A stretch of 64,000 bases of DNA from NCBI GenBank assembly GCA_012845835.1, contig JABAKD010000016.1, positions 9,872,121 through 9,936,120 on the forward strand, read 5' to 3'. The notes under the pieces were generated by a model. That model made no database searches. It saw only the letters and a program-made list of their open reading frames with translations, and had not been told where the DNA came from. Origin of the DNA: Undaria pinnatifida. Its lineage: Eukaryota > Sar > Phaeophyceae > Laminariales > Alariaceae. Shown one piece after another: positions 50,774 through 61,499 of the stretch. Made by a program: the position numbers and the translations under genes. The number at the start of each line of letters is the position of its first letter. Positions within the stretch are counted from its first letter, which is position 1.

Positions 50774-50833
50774 TCTGTCCCACCCTCAAAACTTTTCGCC
50801 ACCACTGGCAAACTTTTTGTAGGGTGGGACAGA
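50774..50833. other. Hairpin at the unit 1/2 junction
   Basis: TCTGTCCCACCCT (50774-50786) and its exact reverse complement AGGGTGGGACAGA (50821-50833) enclose a 34-nt loop containing GCCACCACTGGC. The same hairpin spans the unit 2/3 and unit 3/partial junctions (loops around 55185-55217 and 59593-59625). At the left edge of unit 1 the first arm is missing, replaced by the flanking arm. Confidence 0.8.
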
Positions 50834-53800
50834 ATTTTTGGGAGTTTAAATAGCCGTCGGAGGCGGTAAAAAATGGGTAAAAAGGGGGGGGACGGAAAAA
50901 AAGAACGAAGAAAGAGAGAGGAGCACGAGGCTAGAGCAAAGCACAGCTAAGCGAGCCTTGCTTACGCGATTGGCGACGGCCGTGATGGAGAAACGAGATG
51001 CACGAGGTCAGGCCTCGAATGTAATTGGAATGCATACATCCTGCGGGATGTTTGGGTGCTTGGCGGGCGCTCATGACCAAGAGAAGCTGCGGTACTTGGA
51101 TGCTTTTTTTCGGAGGGCGCCTACTTTTAAACCAAGATAATAAGGAGAAGGTACGTACCAGGCACCATGTACGGGTACCAACTGTGATTTAGAGGGGGCG
51201 TAGGCAGGCAGGTACATGCCCTCCATCCGCGGAGAAGGAAACGTATATAGCAACAAAGGTCCAACAAGGCTGTCTCCACTTTTCCTGAAGCCGTCATAGC
51301 ATCGAACCTGCTTCTTTGGCTTCCTCTGTTGGGACGAAGCCAGTATGAAATTCGCAAGGCCTAGGGTAAGAGGGTGTTGTTTTAAATTTCAGTACTACAG
51401 TGTAGTGTGGTTGAACTGGACTACTTGTCGTAGTTGCAAACGCAAGGCTGTTCGCGGTACGAAGCAAACGCGAACGCGTGCTATCATATGTAGGACCGAC
51501 CCGTGGTGGCGTGGTGTGGTTGTTCTATTTGCAGGAGCGTGCGGTGCGGTGCGGTGCGGTGCGGTGCGGTGCGGTGCGGTGCGGTGCGGTGCGGTGCGGT
51601 GCGGTGCGGTGCGGTGCGGTGCGGTGCGGTGCGGTGCGGTGCGGTGCGGTGCGGTGCGGTGCGGTGCGGTGCGGTGCGGTGCGGTGCGGTGCGGTGCGGT
51701 GCGGTGCGGTGCGGTGCGGTGCGGTGCCGTGCGATGATGCAGCTACGGTGCGGTTCGGTGGTACCGCGCTGCACCTCGTTGCAACTGGAAGCTGCCGCAC
51801 GCCCGCACCGTAAGAGCGACGCGCACCCTTATTAAAAACGCTGACAAATAAAAGCAAGCGTACAGCAAATATAATTTGAAGTCAGATGCGTGCACAGCAG
51901 ATACCCGCCATCCTTGCATCGTACAAGTACAACAGTACGTACGTACTTTGGCGTGCCTTCCGACTTGTGAGCTGGCTTTGCTTGTGCTGCCGGCTAAGTC
52001 TCCAGCCACCCCCCCGCCCAACTTAACGCTCCTGCCAGATGATGGACCGGGACGCTGCGGAGGCACACCCGAAATTCCAGGCGTTGGGTACGAGTGCAGG
52101 CGTCGTGAAAGGAATCGAAATGGCCTCGAGTCAAGATGACCTCCCGATCCTGCCCGAGTAACGAACACACTCCGTTGTAAGCGTGGCGTAAGAAGGTGGG
52201 CTACATTGGTGCACATCACAGCAGACGGCAGCAAGCTGTTATAAACAAACTCCTTGCGAAACTACTCTGACGTCATGTCGGAGGGTCATGTCGGAGGTAC
52301 CCAATTCGTAATGTCGTTCATGTGGCCGACCTTTTTCTTCTAACCTGCTGTTGCAGCTGCTGCTGCTGCTGTTGCTGCTGTTTGGTGTTTATGTGCAGTT
52401 TGAGTACAACGCATACGCTAGTGCTCGCGTACCGCTCCGGTTGCTTGCTTCTGTTAATTTTGTGTTCCGCTTGATAGGAGTCTCACCGACGGTGACCCCA
52501 ACACTGTAACAGGAACGTGCGGTGATAATAGTTTTTACTTGGTATAATCATCACCGGGGACGGCGTGGTTCTGTGGAGTAGTGTTGAGGGGACCCCCGGC
52601 GACAAGAGGAAAGCTGCGCGAGGCCTGAATTTCAAGGGAATGCGCCAAAATCCACGGGCAACTTTCACGGGGTTGATATCGAGGAGATCTGGAACCAATA
52701 TTATATGGGCGCTTGAGGCGCGACATCAGTTGGTCTCGCGGACGCGGACGCGTTAGCTCCACTTCGATGGGCCACTCATAGGGGAAAACTTTGCACCTCC
52801 TCCGTCTTGGTAGCCTCGTGCTCTTGCTTAGTGCGGTTGCAGTTGATTTATTTTCGTCAGTGTCGATTGCACCTCATTCAACCTGCTCTTTTCTCCTGTT
52901 GCTTCGTTGCGTGCTCCGTCTTTCCCTTCTCGTTGCTGCTGTGTTTTGTTGTTTACTGCTGCTGCTGCTTCCTTCCATGCGTACTGCTGTACCTTATTTT
53001 CTTTTTTTCGTAGGGCGAGGACCTTGAAGATGGAGAACCCGCTACTAGCGTTGTGACGATTACTGGCTAGCGTGTCTAGTCTGATCCCTGTGCGCGTTTG
53101 CACTATTTTTAAATAGTGGACGGAGAGGTGTTGATTGTGCATCTTGCGTACCATTTAGTTGCAGAACGACACACCCCTGCGTGGTTTTGGTGCTGCTCCA
53201 TTTCGAACCCTTTGGTTTACCTCCCCCTTGCAGATCGTCGTACACCCTCTCGGCTGGGAGTTGGATGGTGGATGGTGCCTGATGGCTCTTCTCAGAAACT
53301 TCGAGAGTCAGTCCTTTGAATTTTGTATTTGGGCACAGTACACGTTAAGAAGTACGCATGACTGTGAATACCGATGTCAGATATATTATAAAAAATGAAA
53401 ATACACTCCAGCTGTGAGATGGAAGAACTTGTCGAAACTCATCTTTGCAAGCTGTGTGTGATACTCCGATCGCGCGTATTACGGGTTGTGTGTCCTCATT
53501 AAGGATATAGGTCGGCGACTCCCCTTACAACTACAGTGTAGCTGTCAGGGTCGACAGGGTGATGTCAGTCAGTCTGTGCGCGGAAACTATAAAACCCGTT
53601 TCTGAGTGGTACAAAATCTGACAGCTGTGGAAGGAAATGTATCCGTTTGTCAAGTGAATCCTGTAAGTCGAATAACCGGTGAGGGGAGGGCGGGGTTTTG
53701 AAGGACGCGGGGGGCTGGTTTTGATCAAAAGCGAGCCGGGTTGGATGGGGGGGGAAAGGGGGGGGGGGGGGGACTGGGGGGGAGCGGACGGGCGGGCAAT

Positions 53801-55203
53801 TTGTGCGTGGAAGCTATAAATCCTTCAAGGGGATAAATCTGACGGTTTTGGAAAACAACAAATGAAAAATGCACCAGTTTATCATAGGGTTTATCATAGG
53901 GGGGGGGGTGGGGCAGCAATCTGTGCGTGGAAACTGTACATTATTTCAAGGGGGTAAATGTGACGGTTTGGGAAATAATGCATCATTTTATCATGTATAT
54001 CCTGGGGTAAGTCGTACAATCAGTGAGTAGAGAGAGGGCGGAGTGTTCGAGGGGGTGGGGGTGGGATGGGGTGGGGGGCTGTGGGGAGGTGGGGGGCGGG
54101 GGCGGGGGCGGGGCGGGGGGGTGGGGGGGGGGGGGGGGGAGAAGCAACGGAATGGATGGCTCTAAAAAGATAATGAGGTGATATCCAGTGCGTGAAGGGT
54201 TTATTATATATAAGTTGCTGTTGAATCACACCCAGAACGAGGGCGGTTCATTGACGGCAACCTCTAGGCGTACATTTGGCTCGTGTGCTCGCCTGACGAA
54301 AGAGACCGCATCATTCGTTCGCGTGCCTGCATTATTTAAAATTTCCCATTTATGTCCCCCTTTACCTGCTCTCCCCTTCTATCTTTACTAGCCCCCCCCC
54401 CTACTCGGCTGCTCGTGTGAAAAAAATAGACGCAATCAGTCACATCGCAGGTCATCAGGAGACCAAAAAAAGTGGGCGGCCAAAAAAACAAAAAAAAAAC
54501 ACAAGAAAGTGCAAGCGATTAGTAGTATCGTACATTTTATGCTTTGTTGTACCGTGCATTGCCGTGTATTATGCCTGGTATATCACCGTACATTATGCCT
54601 GGTGTTAAAGCCATTAAATGAGAGCCTCGGCGTAAGAAAGAGCAAACACATTCCGTAAATATTTAACCTCGTAATAATAGAAAAAATACTTGGGCCAAAA
54701 CAAAACAAATCTGCACATATTATACCAGGACAGGTACAAAAAAAAGACGAAAAAAAGACAAATTTGCATACTATATCTGGTATAAAAAATGAAAGAAACA
54801 GCGGCAAAAAAAAAAGGAACGAGGGTCGCCGGGGCTCGAACCAGTGATGTTGGTGCTTACTGGGCCCAAGTTGAGGTGGTGATCCCACAGTTTGGGGATG
54901 CAGCAGGACGCGAGCTGTCGAAGGGACTTACACCTTGCGCTTTGCCGTGATCCGTGAACCTGTATGTCCCTCGAGGGACTCCAGTGCTTCTCGAGCCGTC
55001 AGGGTGCTTTGTACCCTCTGGGCAACCCCCGGCTCCTCACAGAACCGAGCGTGAGCCCCAAACATAGAGGGAAAAGACTGGGATATACTGAAAACAAGTT
55101 TAATTCTTTGTCGTTCTTTGTCGATTCTTTGTCGTGAATGCGCAATCTGATTGGTCATTCTTTGTCGGAGTCTGTCCCACCCTCAAAACTTTTCGCCACC
55201 ACT
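50807..55203. repeat. 4.4-kb tandem unit 2
   Basis: Second unit (4397 bp), colinear with unit 1. Its (GGTGC)n array is one repeat longer than in unit 1. It has GAAAGAAACAG near 54790 where unit 1 has GAAAAACAG. The start is preceded by the end of unit 1, forming the junction hairpin. Confidence 0.92.
51541..51727. repeat. (GGTGC)n microsatellite, unit 2
   Basis: Same pentamer array as in unit 1, 5 bp longer by comparison of the flanking coordinates. Confidence 0.93.
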
Positions 55204-58200
55204 GGCAAACTTTTTGTAGGGTGGGACAGAATTTTTGGGAGTTTAAATAGCCGTCGGAGGCGGTAAAAAATGGGTAAAAAGGGGGGGGACGGAAAAAAAG
55301 AACGAAGAAAGAGAGAGGAGCACGAGGCTAGAGCAAAGCACAGCTAAGCGAGCCTTGCTTACGCGATTGGCGACGGCCGTGATGGAGAAACGAGATGCAC
55401 GAGGTCAGGCCTCGAATGTAATTGGAATGCATACATCCTGCGGGATGTTTGGGTGCTTGGCGGGCGCTCATGACCAAGAGAAGCTGCGGTACTTGGATGC
55501 TTTTTTTCGGAGGGCGCCTACTTTTAAACCAAGATAATAAGGAGAAGGTACGTACCAGGCACCATGTACGGGTACCAACTGTGATTTAGAGGGGGCGTAG
55601 GCAGGCAGGTACATGCCCTCCATCCGCGGAGAAGGAAACGTATATAGCAACAAAGGTCCAACAAGGCTGTCTCCACTTTTCCTGAAGCCGTCATAGCATC
55701 GAACCTGCTTCTTTGGCTTCCTCTGTTGGGACGAAGCCAGTATGAAATTCGCAAGGCCTAGGGTAAGAGGGTGTTGTTTTAAATTTCAGTACTACAGTGT
55801 AGTGTGGTTGAACTGGACTACTTGTCGTAGTTGCAAACGCAAGGCTGTTCGCGGTACGAAGCAAACGCGAACGCGTGCTATCATATGTAGGACCGACCCG
55901 TGGTGGCGTGGTGTGGTTGTTCTATTTGCAGGAGCGTGCGGTGCGGTGCGGTGCGGTGCGGTGCGGTGCGGTGCGGTGCGGTGCGGTGCGGTGCGGTGCG
56001 GTGCGGTGCGGTGCGGTGCGGTGCGGTGCGGTGCGGTGCGGTGCGGTGCGGTGCGGTGCGGTGCGGTGCGGTGCGGTGCGGTGCGGTGCGGTGCGGTGCG
56101 GTGCGGTGCGGTGCGGTGCGGTGCGGTGCGGTGCCGTGCGATGATGCAGCTACGGTGCGGTTCGGTGGTACCGCGCTGCACCTCGTTGCAACTGGAAGCT
56201 GCCGCACGCCCGCACCGTAAGAGCGACGCGCACCCTTATTAAAAACGCTGACAAATAAAAGCAAGCGTACAGCAAATATAATTTGAAGTCAGATGCGTGC
56301 ACAGCAGATACCCGCCATCCTTGCATCGTACAAGTACAACAGTACGTACGTACTTTGGCGTGCCTTCCGACTTGTGAGCTGGCTTTGCTTGTGCTGCCGG
56401 CTAAGTCTCCAGCCACCCCCCCGCCCAACTTAACGCTCCTGCCAGATGATGGACCGGGACGCTGCGGAGGCACACCCGAAATTCCAGGCGTTGGGTACGA
56501 GTGCAGGCGTCGTGAAAGGAATCGAAATGGCCTCGAGTCAAGATGACCTCCCGATCCTGCCCGAGTAACGAACACACTCCGTTGTAAGCGTGGCGTAAGA
56601 AGGTGGGCTACATTGGTGCACATCACAGCAGACGGCAGCAAGCTGTTATAAACAAACTCCTTGCGAAACTACTCTGACGTCATGTCGGAGGGTCATGTCG
56701 GAGGTACCCAATTCGTAATGTCGTTCATGTGGCCGACCTTTTTCTTCTAACCTGCTGTTGCAGCTGCTGCTGCTGCTGTTGCTGCTGTTTGGTGTTTATG
56801 TGCAGTTTGAGTACAACGCATACGCTAGTGCTCGCGTACCGCTCCGGTTGCTTGCTTCTGTTAATTTTGTGTTCCGCTTGATAGGAGTCTCACCGACGGT
56901 GACCCCAACACTGTAACAGGAACGTGCGGTGATAATAGTTTTTACTTGGTATAATCATCACCGGGGACGGCGTGGTTCTGTGGAGTAGTGTTGAGGGGAC
57001 CCCCGGCGACAAGAGGAAAGCTGCGCGAGGCCTGAATTTCAAGGGAATGCGCCAAAATCCACGGGCAACTTTCACGGGGTTGATATCGAGGAGATCTGGA
57101 ACCAATATTATATGGGCGCTTGAGGCGCGACATCAGTTGGTCTCGCGGACGCGGACGCGTTAGCTCCACTTCGATGGGCCACTCATAGGGGAAAACTTTG
57201 CACCTCCTCCGTCTTGGTAGCCTCGTGCTCTTGCTTAGTGCGGTTGCAGTTGATTTATTTTCGTCAGTGTCGATTGCACCTCATTCAACCTGCTCTTTTC
57301 TCCTGTTGCTTCGTTGCGTGCTCCGTCTTTCCCTTCTCGTTGCTGCTGTGTTTTGTTGTTTACTGCTGCTGCTGCTTCCTTCCATGCGTACTGCTGTACC
57401 TTATTTTCTTTTTTTCGTAGGGCGAGGACCTTGAAGATGGAGAACCCGCTACTAGCGTTGTGACGATTACTGGCTAGCGTGTCTAGTCTGATCCCTGTGC
57501 GCGTTTGCACTATTTTTAAATAGTGGACGGAGAGGTGTTGATTGTGCATCTTGCGTACCATTTAGTTGCAGAACGACACACCCCTGCGTGGTTTTGGTGC
57601 TGCTCCATTTCGAACCCTTTGGTTTACCTCCCCCTTGCAGATCGTCGTACACCCTCTCGGCTGGGAGTTGGATGGTGGATGGTGCCTGATGGCTCTTCTC
57701 AGAAACTTCGAGAGTCAGTCCTTTGAATTTTGTATTTGGGCACAGTACACGTTAAGAAGTACGCATGACTGTGAATACCGATGTCAGATATATTATAAAA
57801 AATGAAAATACACTCCAGCTGTGAGATGGAAGAACTTGTCGAAACTCATCTTTGCAAGCTGTGTGTGATACTCCGATCGCGCGTATTACGGGTTGTGTGT
57901 CCTCATTAAGGATATAGGTCGGCGACTCCCCTTACAACTACAGTGTAGCTGTCAGGGTCGACAGGGTGATGTCAGTCAGTCTGTGCGCGGAAACTATAAA
58001 ACCCGTTTCTGAGTGGTACAAAATCTGACAGCTGTGGAAGGAAATGTATCCGTTTGTCAAGTGAATCCTGTAAGTCGAATAACCGGTGAGGGGAGGGCGG
58101 GGTTTTGAAGGACGCGGGGGGCTGGTTTTGATCAAAAGCGAGCCGGGTTGGATGGGGGGGGAAAGGGGGGGGGGGGGGGACTGGGGGGGAGCGGACGGGC

Positions 58201-59611
58201 GGGCAATTTGTGCGTGGAAGCTATAAATCCTTCAAGGGGATAAATCTGACGGTTTTGGAAAACAACAAATGAAAAATGCACCAGTTTATCATAGGGTTTA
58301 TCATAGGGGGGGGGGGTGGGGCAGCAATCTGTGCGTGGAAACTGTACATTATTTCAAGGGGGTAAATGTGACGGTTTGGGAAATAATGCATCATTTTATC
58401 ATGTATATCCTGGGGTAAGTCGTACAATCAGTGAGTAGAGAGAGGGCGGAGTGTTCGAGGGGGTGGGGGTGGGATGGGGTGGGGGGCTGTGGGGAGGTGG
58501 GGGGCGGGGGCGGGGGCGGGGCGGGGGGTGGGGGGGGGGGGGGGGGGAGAAGCAACGGAATGGATGGCTCTAAAAAGATAATGAGGTGATATCCAGTGCG
58601 TGAAGGGTTTATTATATATAAGTTGCTGTTGAATCACACCCAGAACGAGGGCGGTTCATTGACGGCAACCTCTAGGCGTACATTTGGCTCGTGTGCTCGC
58701 CTGACGAAAGAGACCGCATCATTCGTTCGCGTGCCTGCATTATTTAAAATTTCCCATTTATGTCCCCCTTTACCTGCTCTCCCCTTCTATCTTTACTAGC
58801 CCCCCCCCCTACTCGGCTGCTCGTGTGAAAAAAATAGACGCAATCAGTCACATCGCAGGTCATCAGGAGACCAAAAAAAGTGGGCGGCCAAAAAAACAAA
58901 AAAAAAACACAAGAAAGTGCAAGCGATTAGTAGTATCGTACATTTTATGCTTTGTTGTACCGTGCATTGCCGTGTATTATGCCTGGTATATCACCGTACA
59001 TTATGCCTGGTGTTAAAGCCATTAAATGAGAGCCTCGGCGTAAGAAAGAGCAAACACATTCCGTAAATATTTAACCTCGTAATAATAGAAAAAATACTTG
59101 GGCCAAAACAAAACAAATCTGCACATATTATACCAGGACAGGTACAAAAAAAAGACGAAAAAAAGACAAATTTGCATACTATATCTGGTATAAAAAATGA
59201 AAGAAACAGCGGCAAAAAAAAAAGGAACGAGGGTCGCCGGGGCTCGAACCAGTGATGTTGGTGCTTACTGGGCCCAAGTTGAGGTGGTGATCCCACAGTT
59301 TGGGGATGCAGCAGGACGCGAGCTGTCGAAGGGACTTACACCTTGCGCTTTGCCGTGATCCGTGAACCTGTATGTCCCTCGAGGGACTCCAGTGCTTCTC
59401 GAGCCGTCAGGGTGCTTTGTACCCTCTGGGCAACCCCCGGCTCCTCACAGAACCGAGCGTGAGCCCCAAACATAGAGGGAAAAGACTGGGATATACTGAA
59501 AACAAGTTTAATTCTTTGTCGTTCTTTGTCGATTCTTTGTCGTGAATGCGCAATCTGATTGGTCATTCTTTGTCGGAGTCTGTCCCACCCTCAAAACTTT
59601 TCGCCACCACT
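55204..59611. repeat. 4.4-kb tandem unit 3 (with 44-bp start of a fourth to 59655)
   Basis: Third unit (4408 bp); its (GGTGC)n array is three repeats longer than in unit 1. After it, 59612-59655 repeats the first 44 bases of a unit (to GGGAGTTTAAA) and then switches to the inverted arm. It shares the GAAAGAAACAG variant with unit 2. Confidence 0.92.
55936..56134. repeat. (GGTGC)n microsatellite, unit 3
   Basis: Same pentamer array, 15 bp longer than in unit 1 by comparison of flanking coordinates. Confidence 0.93.
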
Positions 59612-59661
59612 GGCAAACTTTTTGTAGGGTGGGACAGAATTTTTGGGAGTTTAAACCACTA

Positions 59662-59958
59662 CACCGTCTTTCCCAGAAAAAAAGAAAAAAAAAAAAAAAA
59701 AAAGGGATTTTCTCACGTTCAAGAACCTGTAAAACTCTACCACTTGAAAAACAACGATGAGAGCAATGTAGAGGATCATTGCAAGTCACTCCAATACCGA
59801 AAAAGTCGCATTGGATACTGGGTACCTCATCGGGGTTCCTGACATAATCTGGGAAATATGTCAGGTTTAGTGGGGGAGAATGTGGTGGAAAAACGAGTTT
59901 AGAAGGAAATAACTCGAGTAGCATTTGTTGTTCAACATTTTTAGTCTACTTCCTCACA
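59662..59958 (+). repeat. Right inverted arm of the 4.4-kb array
   Basis: Reverse complement of 45997-46283, running from CACCGTCTTTCCCAG to CTTCCTCACA. The only obvious difference is a longer A-rich tract (59677-59703). It closes the tandem array on the right, so the whole block 45997-59958 is bounded by inverted repeats. Confidence 0.85.
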
Positions 59959-60019
59959 CTTTGGTCACGAAACCCGAGCAGGGTGCTCGTCGTGTGCTCG
60001 CCGTAGAGGTGCGGCGGTG

Positions 60020-60460
60020 ATGTGGAGCAGACGAGTGAGAATGTTGGCGGTGGTCTTACGTTCTGTGCATCTAAGCGGCGTGCCGGCGGCTGCCTTCGTA
60101 CCCCCATTCCCCGCCGCTACGTGCCAGATTATCAACAGCACCAAGAGGAGCGTCTCCCGCTGGATTGTGCCAGGTGAACGACCTGTAGCATCGACAGCAG
60201 CGATAAACAGCAGCAGCAATAACAACAGCAACAGCAACAGCAGCGGCAGCAGCGGCAGTAGCAACAGTATCAGCAACCGTGTACCGGCGGTGAAATATAT
60301 TGAGTCAGGAGGAAGCAAGAGCGCTGCACCAAGAAGAAGGGGAGGCCGGGGCATGTCTAGCAGCAGAGCGTATGGGCGAGGGGGTGGGCGAAGCAGAGGA
60401 GGCGGGAGGGCGAGAAGCCCTCCGGACTACGGACCCAACCGAGCAGGACAACACAGGTGA
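60020..60460 (+). CDS. Hypothetical Ser/Asn-rich ORF beside the inverted arm
   Basis: A 146-codon ORF starting 62 bp beyond the right inverted arm. The N-terminus MWSRRVRMLAVVLRSVHLSG is followed by VPAAAFVPPF, which resembles the AxAFxP cleavage motif of stramenopile plastid preproteins. The rest is a Ser/Asn tract made by CAG/AAC repeats (60195-60275) and a Gly/Arg-rich end. ACAG|GTGACC at the end could be a donor. The hydrophobic core is short and the sequence low in complexity, so this is a weak candidate. Confidence 0.22.
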   Translation: MWSRRVRMLAVVLRSVHLSGVPAAAFVPPFPAATCQIINSTKRSVSRWIVPGERPVASTAAINSSSNNNSNSNSSGSSGSSNSISNRVPAVKYIESGGSKSAAPRRRGGRGMSSSRAYGRGGGRSRGGGRARSPPDYGPNRAGQHR

Positions 60461-60654
60461 CCGAAGGACGTGCCGCGCATACTTTATTGTTTTTGTTGCG
60501 CAATCGTTCCGTACTTGTCTTTACTGGAGTAGCGGATGGGTGTGTGTTCCAATGCGCGGTGCTGTCCCGTACTGCCGTGAGAGATGGCGACAATGAACGC
60601 ACCCTACACAATAATAGCACATCCCCTTGAACAAAATTCCAAGCTGATTTTCTC

Positions 60655-61390
60655 GACAGGAGCAGAGTTGTTGTTGTTGTTCTCACATTAACTCGCATAA
60701 TCAAGTCCGTGGTCACAGGACAGGCTCCAGTCACTCTGGAGCTGAGGAATACCCCAGGGAAAACACACACACAACCCAAGGTGGTACACGCATATATCAC
60801 AGCTGACGCAATTCATGCCTCCACCAGAAACATATAAAAGTGAAATCGGGAGTCAGTCTACGATGTGCCAGGTCCAGGCCGGTGCATACGTCTCACTACT
60901 CACGCCTGGAGAAACCAAATATTCCGATTGCCACCCAAGGAAGACTACCACGTATATATTACACGTAGTATCTATCACTACGCACAGCATACGCACGACA
61001 GGCATAAGTCAATTGGAGAAAAAGAAACAAAGAAAAAAAAAGAAGATAAAGGAAAGGAAAGAAAAGAGAAGAAAAAACGAAACAAGACGAGAAAGGCAAG
61101 CAAAGAGAAGCAAAAGACAAGAAAAGCAAGAAAAGACAAGACAGGAAAGCAAGGAAAGAAGAAGAGAAAAAAAGAAAAAAGAAATAGAAGAAGAAAAGAA
61201 AGAAAAATGTCATACTAGCAGACCCTAGGAACTGGCTAAGGATGGCATTGGGCTAACAGAGGGTATCACGTCCATCATCAATGGCACCTGGGAGAGAACG
61301 CAACATGGCGAAGAAGTCAGGGCGGTCTTATGCTATCTTGTGATGGCCATTAGAAAGCCCACAACAATTTCAATACGATGATGGCCAAAC
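60655..61390 (+). repeat. Composite dispersed repeat X (right copy)
   Basis: Contains ACTCGCATAATCAAG, CACAGGACAGGCTCCAGTC with its hairpin partner CTCTGGAGC, AAATCGGGAGTCAG, TACGTCTCACTACTC, a long (GAAA)n-like purine tract (61015-61205), and GTGATGGCCATTAGAAAGCC. Fragments of the same sequences lie in intron 1 at 40590-40745, 41990-42125, 44108-44180 (inverted) and 44190-44630. Confidence 0.65.
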
Positions 61391-61499
61391 CCAGACTTCA
61401 GTCTCTTGGGCATGACGCTCCCCCTTCCGCCCCTCCCCCCTTCCTCCCTTTCCCCCTCCCCCCTCCCCCCCCTCCCCCAGTCCCCTCCCCGCCCCCCCC

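Larger units (their letters stand above)
46420..50806. repeat. 4.4-kb tandem unit 1
   Basis: First of three near-identical units (4387 bp), starting GGCAAACTTTTTGTAGGG. Contents in order: an unassigned G-rich start; a 60-codon ORF at 46571 with no recognised domain; a (GGTGC)n array at 47154-47333; CTG repeats near 47965; a pyrimidine-rich stretch near 48400-48640; a dispersed repeat copy at 48998-49290; G-rich low-complexity DNA at 49340-49745; a minus-strand tRNA-like module at about 50427-50490; and an exon-like patch at 50535-50700. Differences from the other units that I can see are in homopolymers, the (GGTGC)n array and a 4-bp indel near 50390. Confidence 0.92.
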
